Source: Marixanthomonas sp002364245
GTDB taxonomy: Bacteria > Bacteroidota > Bacteroidia > Flavobacteriales > Flavobacteriaceae
NCBI GenBank assembly: GCA_963973455.1
Contig: CAXAZF010000006.1
Coordinates: 62,001 to 126,000 of the forward strand
Length of the DNA stretch: 64,000 bases
Reading direction: 5' to 3'
The notes below the pieces were generated by a model. That model saw nothing but the letters and a program-made list of their open reading frames with translations. It had not been told where the DNA came from and did not search any database. The position numbers and the translations under genes are program-made. Below, piece by piece: positions 33,310 to 42,413 of the stretch; positions within the stretch are counted from its first letter, which is position 1; each line of letters opens with the position of its first letter.

Positions 33310-34620
33310 TTATCCTCCAAAGTCATCAAATCGAATATGTTCATCTGGGATACCAAAATCTTCTCCCATTTTTTGAACCGCTTGGTTCATCAATGGTGGT
33401 CCACAGAAGTATAATTCTATTTCTTCTGGCTCTTCATGCTTACTTAAGTAATTATCGATTACTACTTGGTGAATAAAGCCAACAAAGCCGTCGCCTTCTT
33501 CATCATGAATATCCTTCTTTACTTTCCAATTATCTTCTTCCATTGGTTCAGAAAGGGCTAAATAGAACTTAAAGTTAGAGAACTCTCTTTCCAGTTCACG
33601 GAAATGCTCTAGGTAGAATAATTCTCTTTTAGAACGTCCACCATACCAATAGGTTACTTTACGACCAGTTTTTAAGGTTTTGAATAAGTGATATAAGTGT
33701 GAACGCATAGGTGCCATTCCGGCTCCACCACCAACATATAGCATTTCAGCTTCTGATTCGTTTATGAAGAACTCTCCAAAAGGTCCAGAAATTGTTACTT
33801 TATCACCCTTTTTTGCATTGAATATATAAGAAGACGCAATACCTGGATTTACATTCATCCATTGGTTTTTATCTCTATCCCACGGTGGTGTAGCAACACG
33901 AACGTTAAGCATGATCTCACGCCCTTCGGCTGGGTATGAAGCCATAGAATAAGCTCTTTCAACCATTTCGTCATTCTTCATAACTAATGGCCAAAGTCCA
34001 AACTTATCCCATTCTTCTTTAAATTTATCTGGTGTATCGTGTTCTTCTGGGTGTGCCGTGATGTCCATATCTTCAAACTTCACTTCACAAGGTGGAATTT
34101 CAATTTGAATATATCCACCAGCTTTGTAGTTCATATCCTCTGGTATTTCAACTACAAACTCTTTAATAAAAGATGCTACGTTATAATTACGAACTACGGT
34201 AGCTTCCCATTTTTTAATTCCGAAGACTTCTTCAGGAATATGAATGTTCATATCCTGCTTTACTTTTACCTGGCAGGAAAGACGTGCGCCTTCTTTTAAT
34301 TCTTTACGAGTAAAGTGAGGAGTTTCGGTAGGAAGTGCTTCACCACCTCCTTCAAGAACGTGACATTCACACTGAATACAAGTTCCACCTCCACCACAAG
34401 CAGAAGGAAGGAATATCTTTTTACCGCTAAGCGTGGAAAGTAATGTCCCTCCAGACTCTACTTCCAATTTCTTCTCATCGTTAATGGTAATGGTTACTGG
34501 ACCGGAAGGTGACAACTTTTGTTTGGTAAAAAGTAAAAGTGCCACCAATAGTAAGGTTAATACCAAAAAGGCAACAACCGTTGCAATAATAACTCCTAAT
34601 GTGCTTGCTGCTAAAAACAT
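33310..34620 (-). CDS. nqrF: Na+-translocating NADH:quinone reductase subunit F
   Basis: 436 aa, the NADH-oxidising entry subunit. One N-terminal transmembrane helix (residues 9-31), then a 2Fe-2S ferredoxin domain with Cys75, Cys81, Cys84 and Cys116 (SACGGGGTCIQCECHV; LSCQV). An FAD domain follows (RAYSMASYPAE) and an NADH domain (YVGGGAGMAPMRSHLYHL; ELYFCGPPLMNQAV). Last gene of the nqr operon, starting one base after nqrE. Confidence 0.97.
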   Translation of the reverse strand: MFLAASTLGVIIATVVAFLVLTLLLVALLLFTKQKLSPSGPVTITINDEKKLEVESGGTLLSTLSGKKIFLPSACGGGGTCIQCECHVLEGGGEALPTETPHFTRKELKEGARLSCQVKVKQDMNIHIPEEVFGIKKWEATVVRNYNVASFIKEFVVEIPEDMNYKAGGYIQIEIPPCEVKFEDMDITAHPEEHDTPDKFKEEWDKFGLWPLVMKNDEMVERAYSMASYPAEGREIMLNVRVATPPWDRDKNQWMNVNPGIASSYIFNAKKGDKVTISGPFGEFFINESEAEMLYVGGGAGMAPMRSHLYHLFKTLKTGRKVTYWYGGRSKRELFYLEHFRELEREFSNFKFYLALSEPMEEDNWKVKKDIHDEEGDGFVGFIHQVVIDNYLSKHEEPEEIELYFCGPPLMNQAVQKMGEDFGIPDEHIRFDDFGG

Positions 34621-34621
34621 A

Positions 34622-35353
34622 TTAATTTTTTGTTAGTAGGGTTGAAACTTCAGGTGTTTCAGTTGATTCTATTTTTTCTTCCACTTGAGTTCCTAAACTC
34701 TCGGGATTACTATCTAAGGATGGTGTTTCTTCATCTCCACCGGTTAACATTCCTCCAAAACTCATAAAACCAATTGCCATTAAACCTGTAATGATAAAAG
34801 TAATTCCTAAGCCGCGTAATGGAGCCGGTACATTTGAATAACGAATTTTTTCACGAATAGCGGCTATTGCAACGATTGCTAAAAACCAACCAATACCTGA
34901 ACTAAATCCATAATTAAGTGCTAGGTCAAAAGATTCAATTTCTCTTGATTGCATAAATAATGAACCACCTAAAATGGCACAGTTTACCGCAATCAACGGA
35001 AGGAAAATACCTAATGAATTATATAATGAAGGAGAAAATTTCTCCACAACTATTTCTACTAATTGTACCATTGTTGCAATGGTAGCAATGAATAAAATAA
35101 AAGAAAGGAAACTTAAATCGTAATCTGCATATTCTGCACCTAACCAAGTTAAGGCTCCTTCTTGCAAAATATATTGATCTAACAGCCAGTTAAGCGGAAC
35201 TGTTACTGTTAATACGAATATTACAGCAGCCCCTAAACCAACAGCTGTGCTCACTTTTTTAGATACAGCCAAGTAGGAACACATACCTAAAAAGTATGCG
35301 AACACCATGTTATCTACAAAAATCGATTTAAAAAATAATTCTAAATGCTCCAT
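34622..35353 (-). CDS. nqrE: Na+-translocating NADH:quinone reductase subunit E, with acidic C-terminal tail
   Basis: 243 aa integral membrane subunit with six helices (first: FVDNMVFAYFLGMCSYLAVS, carrying one cysteine of the membrane-embedded iron centre; a second, NCAILGGSLF, lies near residue 120). NqrE proteins usually end near FMSFGGM, at about 200 residues. Here an extra tail of about 38 residues, rich in Glu, Ser and Thr (GGDEETPSLDSNPESL...), continues to the stop. A 69-base gap with a long inverted repeat separates it from nqrD. Confidence 0.95.
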   Translation of the reverse strand: MEHLELFFKSIFVDNMVFAYFLGMCSYLAVSKKVSTAVGLGAAVIFVLTVTVPLNWLLDQYILQEGALTWLGAEYADYDLSFLSFILFIATIATMVQLVEIVVEKFSPSLYNSLGIFLPLIAVNCAILGGSLFMQSREIESFDLALNYGFSSGIGWFLAIVAIAAIREKIRYSNVPAPLRGLGITFIITGLMAIGFMSFGGMLTGGDEETPSLDSNPESLGTQVEEKIESTETPEVSTLLTKN

Positions 35354-35368
35354 TTTTTTATAGTATTG

Positions 35369-35421
35369 AGTATTGATGTGTTAGTTTTGAAATAGCTTCG
35401 TTGCTCTAACACTTCAATACT
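35369..35421. repeat. Long inverted repeat between nqrD and nqrE
   Basis: AGTATTGATGTGTTAG at 35369-35384 and CTAACACTTCAATACT at 35406-35421 are complementary at 15 of 16 positions with a 21-nt loop. There is no T tract on the minus strand after it, so it is not a standard terminator. It fills the only large gap inside the nqr operon. Confidence 0.85.
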
Positions 35422-35422
35422 T

Positions 35423-36070
35423 TTAATTTTCTTCTATTAACTCTTTATTTTTACTACGCTGCACCCAAATAATGATACCTACCACGATCAATGCCATAGG
35501 TGGCAACACCATAAAACCGTTGTTTTCATATCCTATTGCGTAAAGTCCTGTTTTAGTTACTGGGTTTCCTAATACTGGAAAACCGAATAAAGTTCCTGAA
35601 CCCAACAATTCACGAAAGAAACCGACAATTATAAGTATGACTCCATAGCCAGCAGCATTACCAATTCCGTCAAGGAAAGAACGCCAAGGTTTGTTTCCTA
35701 ATGCAAAAGCCTCAAAACGCCCCATAATAATACAGTTGGTAATAATCAACCCAATAAATACCGAGAGTTCCTTACTAAGTGAATAAGCAAACGCTTTCAA
35801 TACTTGGTCTACAATAATTACCAAGGTTGCTACAACGATGAGCTGTACAATGATTCGTATTTTTGAAGGAATTATATTTCGCATCAACGAAATCACTACG
35901 TTTCCAACTCCCATTACAAACAGTACAGATACAGCCATTACAATAGATGGCTTTAATTGTGCTGTAATTGCCAATGCTGAACAAATTCCTAATACCTGAA
36001 TAGTAATAGGATTATTGTCCGCTAATGGGTCCATTATAAGTTTGCTATCTTTTTTTGATAAAAGTCCCAT
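35423..36070 (-). CDS. nqrD: Na+-translocating NADH:quinone reductase subunit D
   Basis: 215 aa integral membrane subunit with six helices, homologous to NqrE. It carries LGICSALAITAQLKPS near residue 30 and TNCIIMGRFEAFA near residue 110, whose cysteines bind the intramembrane iron with those of NqrE. The C-terminal helix ends IIIWVQRSKNKEL. The gap to nqrC upstream is 4 bases. Confidence 0.96.
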   Translation of the reverse strand: MGLLSKKDSKLIMDPLADNNPITIQVLGICSALAITAQLKPSIVMAVSVLFVMGVGNVVISLMRNIIPSKIRIIVQLIVVATLVIIVDQVLKAFAYSLSKELSVFIGLIITNCIIMGRFEAFALGNKPWRSFLDGIGNAAGYGVILIIVGFFRELLGSGTLFGFPVLGNPVTKTGLYAIGYENNGFMVLPPMALIVVGIIIWVQRSKNKELIEEN

Positions 36071-36074
36071 AGTT

Positions 36075-36821
36075 TTAGTTTAAAGATTTAAAATAAGGCA
36101 CATACAATTTAACATCCTTTCTAAGCATTGCAGCAACACCGTCACCGGTAATTGTAGCTCCTGCTAATGCATCAACTTCATTATCGTCTGTATCTTTATT
36201 TGTAGGATCATTATTGCTTTTAGAAACCTCTATACCTTCAAAAGCGCCTCCGTTTAAAAAGCTTTCGCCAGTAAAGTCGTCCATAAAGTAACGTTGTTTT
36301 ATTTCGGCACCTAGACCTGGTGTTTCCCCTTTATGGTCATAATAAACACCTTGAATAGTCATGGATTTGTCAACTGCAACAAAACCCCATATTGCATCCC
36401 AAAGCCCTTTTCCTCGAACTGGGATAACGTATACTTCTTTACCATCTTTTTCACCTACAAAAAGAGGAAGTCTTCTAGTATAATCAGATTTTTTTGCTTT
36501 AGTTTCTTCTTTTTTTATGTCGATAAGGTAAGCTTCATCATTTTCAGTAACCTCATCTCCTTGAATTACCAATTGCTTGGTTATATATTTATTGAATTCT
36601 GCCTCCACTTTATCGGTAGAGACAAAAGTTGCATCATTGGGTCCTTCATTTTCATTAATACCCATTGCATACAAAATATTTTGTTGCTTTTCAAACCGTT
36701 CGTTTTCCTTAATTTTTGGTTTTAACCCACTGGCAAAACCTGCCAAGATAGAACCTACCACAATTACCATAACTACGGAAAAAATGATAGTATAACTGTT
36801 TTTATCTGTATTGATCGCCAT
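36075..36821 (-). CDS. nqrC: Na+-translocating NADH:quinone reductase subunit C
   Basis: 248 aa. One N-terminal transmembrane helix (IIFSVVMVIVVGSILAGFA) and a periplasmic FMN-binding domain. The flavinylation motif is DALAGATITGDGVAAML; Thr223 in A-G-A-T is the expected site of covalent FMN attached by ApbE. The block GLWDAIWGFVAVD and KGETPGLGAEI are typical NqrC. The gaps to nqrB and nqrD are 3 and 4 bases. Confidence 0.96.
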   Translation of the reverse strand: MAINTDKNSYTIIFSVVMVIVVGSILAGFASGLKPKIKENERFEKQQNILYAMGINENEGPNDATFVSTDKVEAEFNKYITKQLVIQGDEVTENDEAYLIDIKKEETKAKKSDYTRRLPLFVGEKDGKEVYVIPVRGKGLWDAIWGFVAVDKSMTIQGVYYDHKGETPGLGAEIKQRYFMDDFTGESFLNGGAFEGIEVSKSNNDPTNKDTDDNEVDALAGATITGDGVAAMLRKDVKLYVPYFKSLN

Positions 36822-36824
36822 TGC

Positions 36825-38033
36825 TTATGCGGTTTTAACTTTTATACGTTTCATTCGTTTTTTAACGTTTCCTTGTACAACGTAATGGTCAATAGTTGGC
36901 GCAAATACGTTCATTAACAAGATGGCCAACATCACCCCTTCTGGGTACGCCGGGTTAAACACACGAATTAATATAGATATGAACCCGATTAAAAATCCAT
37001 AAATCCATTTTCCTTTATTTGTCTGGGAAGCTGTAACAGGGTCTGTTGCCATGTACACAGCACCAAAAGCAAATCCACCAATGATTAGGTGATGCCAAAA
37101 TTCGGTATTCATTAATCCGAAGAACTTACTAGAACTATCAATCCATCCTGCAGAAACAACTCCGTTAAATATCAAGCCCATAGCTAATGCACCCAGTACT
37201 GTTGATAACATTATACGCCAACTTCCTATTTTTGTGTAAATCAAGAACAAAGCTCCTAATAAAATAAGCAGCGTAGAGGTTTCACCCACTGAGCCTGGTA
37301 TAAACCCAAGGAACATATCCATTACACTATAACCTATTTCGTTATTTTGTGCCAAGCTACCTAAAATTGTTTCACCTGAAATTGCATCTGGCTTACCAGC
37401 AGTTTCTACTGCACCGTGCACCCAAACTTTATCTCCACTCATCCATGTTGGATAAGCAAAGAACAGGAAGGCACGGATTGTCAATGCAGGGTTTAGGATA
37501 TTCATTCCTGTACCTCCAAACACTTCTTTCCCGATAACCACTCCAAAAATAACGGCTACTACTAACATCCATAAAGGAATATCAATCGGTACAATTAATG
37601 GCACTAGCATACCTGTTACCAGATACCCTTCTTCTACTTCGTGACCTTTTATTACAGCAAATAAAAATTCAACCGCAAGACCAACTCCGTAGGAAACGAT
37701 AACAAGCGGAAGCACTTTCCAAAACCCAATCACAAAATTGGACCAGTTCCAGAACTCACCACTAAAAAGACCCATTGCTTGAGTGATCTCAGGGTCGGTT
37801 TGTAAATTGGTTTGGTAACCTGCATTAAACATCCCAAAAATTAAGCAGGGAATCAATGCCATGATTACTGTGTTCATGGTACGCTTTAGATCGTCTGCTG
37901 CTCTAACGTGAGAACCGGAATGGGTAGTCTCGTTAGGAAGGTATAAAAAGGTGTGCAATGCATTAAATGCAGGCGCCATCTTTTTGCCTCTATATTTTTC
38001 TTTTAGCGTATGTAATTTTTGTTTCAATCCCAT
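36825..38033 (-). CDS. nqrB: Na+-translocating NADH:quinone reductase subunit B
   Basis: 402 aa, the main membrane subunit carrying riboflavin, covalent FMN and the quinone/sodium path. About ten helices. The stretch FIPGSVGETSTLLILLG contains the threonine (about residue 252) that corresponds to the flavinylated Thr of NqrB/RnfD proteins. Other family blocks: FGGTGMNILNPALTIRAFLF and YMATDPVTASQTNKGKW. It sits between nqrA and nqrC in the standard order. Confidence 0.97.
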   Translation of the reverse strand: MGLKQKLHTLKEKYRGKKMAPAFNALHTFLYLPNETTHSGSHVRAADDLKRTMNTVIMALIPCLIFGMFNAGYQTNLQTDPEITQAMGLFSGEFWNWSNFVIGFWKVLPLVIVSYGVGLAVEFLFAVIKGHEVEEGYLVTGMLVPLIVPIDIPLWMLVVAVIFGVVIGKEVFGGTGMNILNPALTIRAFLFFAYPTWMSGDKVWVHGAVETAGKPDAISGETILGSLAQNNEIGYSVMDMFLGFIPGSVGETSTLLILLGALFLIYTKIGSWRIMLSTVLGALAMGLIFNGVVSAGWIDSSSKFFGLMNTEFWHHLIIGGFAFGAVYMATDPVTASQTNKGKWIYGFLIGFISILIRVFNPAYPEGVMLAILLMNVFAPTIDHYVVQGNVKKRMKRIKVKTA

Positions 38034-38037
38034 AGCG

Positions 38038-39390
38038 TTATCCTATTTCTTTAATCATTTGATCCAAACCATTACGAATAATCTGCTGGTGTGGTTGTTT
38101 TGATACACAAATAAATTCAGTTAATGCGAAATCTTCTGGAGCCACTTCATACATTCCCAAAGCTTCCATTTCGTCCAAGTCTTGTACCATACAAGCTTTT
38201 AATATCTGTAACGGATAAATATCCAAAGGAAAAACATTCTCGTAGTTTCCTGTTAGCACAAAAGCTCTATGTTCCCCATTGGTATTGGTATCCAGTTCGT
38301 ATTTTTTCTTCGGAAACAACCAAGAAAACGTCAATGCCCTAGACGGTGAAATTTTATCGAAAACTGGTTTGTTCCATCCAAAAAATTCATAATCATCACC
38401 TTCAGGAATCACGGTAACCATATTATCATAATAGCCCAAATGTCCTTTTGGTGAAATTTTTTCACCGGTAAGCACATTTCCGCTAATAACACGAACGTTA
38501 TCTTCATCTAATCCAGAATCATACACAAAAGTTGAAACCTCAGCTCCTATTTTTGTTCTGTAATATTTTGGATTTTTAACAGAAGAACCTGCCAATGCGA
38601 TAATACGCTCAGCATTAAATTTTCCAGTCAACAGCAATTCACCTATTATAACAAGGTCTTGTGCAGAAACAGTCCAAACAGTCTCGCCCTTATTAACAGG
38701 GTTAATTTTGCCTATCTGCGTACCCACATTTCCAGAAGGGTGTGGGCCAGACACTTTATGAAGTGTTATATCTTTAAGGGTATCAAAAGAAGAAGTTCCA
38801 CTGCTACCTATACTAACATGAACGTCACCATCAGTTAATTTACTAAGTGCAGTAACGGCAGCTTGTAGTTCAGCCTCTTTGCCTTTTAAAGTAAAGTCAT
38901 AATCTGCTGCCAAAGGTGCACTAGCATAACCTGAAACAAAAATTGCTTTTGGCTTAGTTTCAGCATCAGCTATAACATCGTAAGGACGTTGTTTGATAAA
39001 AGGCCAACAACCTGCTTCAAGAAACCTGCTTTTAATGGTCTCAGCATCAGCTGTACTCAAATCGATTTTTCCAAACTCCTTAAAGGCGTCTTGCTGGTCA
39101 GCTTCGATCACAATACGCTCAATAACGCGTTTTGCCCCTCTTTCAATAGCTGTTAATGTACCGCTTACAGGCGAAACAAATTTTAGGTCTTTATTTTCCC
39201 TTGAGTAAAAAACAGGGTCTCCAGCTTGTAATTTTTCACCTTCTTTTAATACCACTTTTGGTGTAATAAGGTGAAAATCTGAAGGTCTAATAGCAAAGGT
39301 CCGTGAACGCGGCGCATTAGAGAGTGTTTTGTCCGCTTCTCCTTTTAAACGAATATCAAGACCTTTTTTAATCTTAATGTCTTTGGACAT
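38038..39390 (-). CDS. nqrA: Na+-translocating NADH:quinone reductase subunit A
   Basis: 450 aa from the ATG at 39390; a longer in-frame start at 39432 adds a lysine/cysteine-rich leader not seen in the family. The N-terminus SKDIKIKKGLDIRLKGEA, the block FHLITPKVVLKEGEKLQAGD and the C-terminal quinone-interacting region (YEFFGWNKP, DLDEMEALGMYEVAPEDFALTEF segments) are typical. NqrA is the cytoplasmic-side subunit that helps form the quinone site. It is first in the operon, with a good promoter upstream. Confidence 0.96.
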   Translation of the reverse strand: MSKDIKIKKGLDIRLKGEADKTLSNAPRSRTFAIRPSDFHLITPKVVLKEGEKLQAGDPVFYSRENKDLKFVSPVSGTLTAIERGAKRVIERIVIEADQQDAFKEFGKIDLSTADAETIKSRFLEAGCWPFIKQRPYDVIADAETKPKAIFVSGYASAPLAADYDFTLKGKEAELQAAVTALSKLTDGDVHVSIGSSGTSSFDTLKDITLHKVSGPHPSGNVGTQIGKINPVNKGETVWTVSAQDLVIIGELLLTGKFNAERIIALAGSSVKNPKYYRTKIGAEVSTFVYDSGLDEDNVRVISGNVLTGEKISPKGHLGYYDNMVTVIPEGDDYEFFGWNKPVFDKISPSRALTFSWLFPKKKYELDTNTNGEHRAFVLTGNYENVFPLDIYPLQILKACMVQDLDEMEALGMYEVAPEDFALTEFICVSKQPHQQIIRNGLDQMIKEIG

Positions 39391-39455
39391 AGGATAGTGT
39401 GTGTTACATTTATCTTTTTTCCCGAGCCACATATAAGGCTAAAAATTCGGGTGTG

Positions 39456-39491
39456 CAAATTTATAAATTTATAACCGCTTTGCACAACAAA
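39456..39491 (-). promoter_or_regulatory. Promoter of the nqrABCDEF operon
   Basis: On the minus strand TAAATTTG (39456-39463) matches TAnnTTTG, and TTG (39485-39487) or TTTG (39488-39491) lies 21-24 bases upstream as the -33 element. Transcription would start near 39450, about 60 bases before the nqrA ATG. Confidence 0.55.
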
Positions 39492-39584
39492 TAATTATAA
39501 TTTTATTTAGAAATAAATCCGCATCATCATACAACATCACTTAGGTACAAAATTTGATTATCTTTAACCAAAATTTTTATTTAT

Positions 39585-40838
39585 ATGTTTCAGAAGAAAT
39601 TATTCGGCCTTTTATTGCTATTTACACCTTCATTACTTTTTGCTCAGTTGTCCGAAATTCCAGCTCCCAATTACATTAAAACCATCCAGTTCAAAGGTGC
39701 AACTGCACAAAGCGAACTACCTATGATACGACTGGGAGAAAGATTACAGCTCTCTTTTGATGCTTTAAATGGTGAAGAAGAAGACTTCTATTACACCATA
39801 ACCCACCATAATTTTGATTGGACCAAAAGTGATTTGGCAAAAAGTGAATACTTAGATGGATTTGACGATGTACGGATTGAAACGTATGAAAATTCGTTAA
39901 ACACACTACAGATTTTTTCACACTATACTTTATCAATACCTAACCGGGAAACCCGAAGAATTACCAAAAGTGGAAATTACCTCATTACTATTTTTGACAG
40001 CGACAACAACCCCATCTTTTCAAGAAAGTTTATGGTTATCGAAGAAATAGCTGGCGTTACCTTAGATATTAGACGATCGCGTGACCTTAAATATATAGAC
40101 GAAAAACAGACTGTACAATTTACTATTAACTCACCGTCTCTTTTACTTATTAACCCGAAACAGACGGTGAACACCTTGGTCATGCAAAACAGCAACCTAA
40201 AAACAGCCATTACAGATTTGAAACCACAATACACAATTGGAAACGAATTGATATATAAATATGACAAAGAATCTTCTTTTTGGGGTGGAAACGAGTTCTT
40301 GGCGTTTGACAATAAAGATGTTCGTGCTGCCGGTAACAGCATTAGCCGCATAAGCCTTAGTGATGTATATGAAAACTTCTTATTTACAGATATTGGAAGG
40401 TATGATCGTCCTTACACCTACAACCCAGATATTAATGGAAATTTTGTTGTAAGGAACATAGGCGCCAATAACCAAAACATAGAAGCAGAATACGTTAGGT
40501 TGCACTTCAACCTTCAGTATTTTGAAGACATTGGTGATAAGGAAATACACCTCTACGGAAACTTCAATAATTGGACTATTGACGGGTCTACTTATATGAA
40601 ATATGACCCGCAGAGCGACACATATCGAAATTCTCGCCTATTTAAACAAGGGTTTTACAACTATAAATATGTATTGGTAGATCGCGATGGCACCATAGAG
40701 CCCGGAGCCATAAGTGGAAATTTTTGGCAAACGGAAAACGATTACACTGTGTTGGTTTACTTTAGAGATTTAGGAGCCCGCTATGACCGTATTATAGGCA
40801 TGGGAAGAGGAAATTCTACTAACATCACCAATAATTAA
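39585..40838 (+). CDS. Type IX secretion Plug protein (DUF5103)
   Basis: 417 aa with signal peptide MFQKKLFGLLLLFTPSLLFAQ. The family body shows PAPNYIKTIQFKG, RLGERLQLSFDAL, TITHHNFDWTKSDL, NPIFSRKFMVIEE and LHFNLQYFEDIGDKEIHLYGNFNNW. This is the DUF5103 protein identified as the periplasmic Plug that closes the SprA translocon of the type IX secretion system in Flavobacterium. It lies divergent from nqrA. TATCTTTA at 39559 is a near-consensus -7 box. Confidence 0.88.
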   Translation: MFQKKLFGLLLLFTPSLLFAQLSEIPAPNYIKTIQFKGATAQSELPMIRLGERLQLSFDALNGEEEDFYYTITHHNFDWTKSDLAKSEYLDGFDDVRIETYENSLNTLQIFSHYTLSIPNRETRRITKSGNYLITIFDSDNNPIFSRKFMVIEEIAGVTLDIRRSRDLKYIDEKQTVQFTINSPSLLLINPKQTVNTLVMQNSNLKTAITDLKPQYTIGNELIYKYDKESSFWGGNEFLAFDNKDVRAAGNSISRISLSDVYENFLFTDIGRYDRPYTYNPDINGNFVVRNIGANNQNIEAEYVRLHFNLQYFEDIGDKEIHLYGNFNNWTIDGSTYMKYDPQSDTYRNSRLFKQGFYNYKYVLVDRDGTIEPGAISGNFWQTENDYTVLVYFRDLGARYDRIIGMGRGNSTNITNN

Positions 40839-40855
40839 CTTTTCATCTTTACGGT

Positions 40856-42019
40856 ATGAGCAAACACAAACCGGTACCATCCAATAGCCGTAAAGCTCGT
40901 AAATATCGGGGGGCTGAGTGCCTAAACTGTGGACAGCCCCTAGATTTAAGTGATATTTATTGTCCGTATTGCTCACAACTAAACAGCACCAAACAACTTT
41001 CTTTTAAAGATTTCTTTGCTGAATTTGCAGGTAGTATAGTCACCTATGACTCCAGATTGCGCTACACCTTAAAAGATTTGCTTTTCAGTCCAGGAACCAT
41101 TACTAAAAGATATGCAAAAGGCGAACGATTAAAATACGCCAACCCATTCCGATTTTTTTTAAGCGTATCGATTATTTATTTCATATTACAGAGCCTCATT
41201 ACCACATTTACAGGAGAAAGTGCATTTTTAAACTTCAATGAAAAACCCAATGAGAAAGAAGTTTCATCAGGACAAACTGGGAACAATTTTAAACTATATT
41301 CAAATAAAGCAGATAGCCTTAAGGTAGATTCTATTTTACAGAAGAATGAAATGCCCAACCAAAGGCAAGTTGATTCTATTTTAAAAGAAAAAATTTCTGG
41401 CGTAAAAAAAGACACGCTGGAAACCTATGAATATATTTCTGAAAAAGACTTAGACACTCTTTCGAGGGGCGAACGATTATTGAAACGGTTTTCTCTCTAT
41501 AATGACTTTTACGAAACCACAAAAATAAAAAGCCCCACAGTAGCTTTAGACAGCCTAAAACATTCAAATACAAGCTTTAATCGATGGGCTTACGAAAAAA
41601 ATAACTCCCTAGAGCGCATAAAGGAAAACCCAACTGCCTTTGTCTTATACCTTGCCCAAAAAACACCCTTTTTTCTGTTTTTCTTTACACCCATTTACGC
41701 TTTCTTTTTCTGGTTTCTGTATTCAAGTAAGAAATACTCGTACATGGAACACACGGTATTTATTTTCCATATTTTCAGTTTTGTTTTTTTAGGGATGATC
41801 ATAAGCCTACTTCCAGATTTCTTATTAGGTTTCCAGCTATTTTCCAGCCTCTTATTTATATTAGTTGGCCCTTTTTACTTTTATAAAGCACTTCGTAACT
41901 TTTATAGACAAAACCGTTTTATAACTATCGTTAAATTTGTATTTTTAAGCAATGTTTTTCTGCTTGGGGCTGGATTGGCAGCATTTTTCTTTTTCTTGGC
42001 CACCGCAGCATTTTATTAA
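40856..42019 (+). CDS. DUF3667 membrane protein with N-terminal zinc ribbon
   Basis: 387 aa. A zinc ribbon with two CxxC pairs (CLNCGQPLDLSDIYCPYC, about residues 21-38) opens the protein. The DUF3667 block FKDFFAEFAGSIVTYDSRL and LLFSPGTITKRYAKGERLKY follows, then hydrophobic helices, a long polar insert of about 140 residues, and four more helices at the end. Function unknown; related membrane proteins with ribbon heads are widespread in Bacteroidota. The apaG start follows 4 bases after its stop. Confidence 0.85.
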   Translation: MSKHKPVPSNSRKARKYRGAECLNCGQPLDLSDIYCPYCSQLNSTKQLSFKDFFAEFAGSIVTYDSRLRYTLKDLLFSPGTITKRYAKGERLKYANPFRFFLSVSIIYFILQSLITTFTGESAFLNFNEKPNEKEVSSGQTGNNFKLYSNKADSLKVDSILQKNEMPNQRQVDSILKEKISGVKKDTLETYEYISEKDLDTLSRGERLLKRFSLYNDFYETTKIKSPTVALDSLKHSNTSFNRWAYEKNNSLERIKENPTAFVLYLAQKTPFFLFFFTPIYAFFFWFLYSSKKYSYMEHTVFIFHIFSFVFLGMIISLLPDFLLGFQLFSSLLFILVGPFYFYKALRNFYRQNRFITIVKFVFLSNVFLLGAGLAAFFFFLATAAFY

Positions 42020-42023
42020 ACCA

Positions 42024-42410
42024 ATGGTACAACAAATAACAAAAGGGATTAAGATTTCGGTCATTTCCAGATTTGAAGGAACTTTGATCAATAAGCAAAA
42101 AGAGTGCTATACCTTTTCGTACACCATTACTATTGAAAACCAAAGCAAAAACACCGTTCAGCTTTTAACTCGTTATTGGAAAATAAAAGACGCTTTAAAG
42201 CATACCGAAATAGTTAAGGGAGAAGGTGTGATTGGGGTTAAACCCGTTCTTTCACCAGGAGAAAAACATACATATAGCAGTGGCTGCCTGCTTACATCTC
42301 CTATAGGTTCTATGGAAGGGTATTACACATTTATAAATCTTGATGCTAAAACGAGGTTTAGAGTACGTATCCCCTCTTTTAAGTTACACGCAGCTTTTGC
42401 TTTAAATTAG
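42024..42410 (+). CDS. apaG: ApaG protein
   Basis: 128 aa from the ATG at 42024; a longer frame to 41952 only reads into the neighbouring gene. It has the fibronectin-III-like ApaG fold: ITKGIKISVISRFEG, YTFSYTITIENQSKNTVQLL, RYWKIKDA, VKGEGVIGVKPVLSPGEKHTY and the hallmark SGCLLTSPIGSMEGYY. ApaG is linked to Co/Mg resistance genetically, but its biochemical function is unsettled. It is convergent with the TANGO2-like gene. Confidence 0.92.
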   Translation: MVQQITKGIKISVISRFEGTLINKQKECYTFSYTITIENQSKNTVQLLTRYWKIKDALKHTEIVKGEGVIGVKPVLSPGEKHTYSSGCLLTSPIGSMEGYYTFINLDAKTRFRVRIPSFKLHAAFALN

Positions 42411-42413
42411 TTT

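Noticed and set aside
35369..35421. Internal terminator of the nqr operon
   Set aside because: No T tract follows the stem on the transcribed strand, and the downstream subunits are essential for the same complex.
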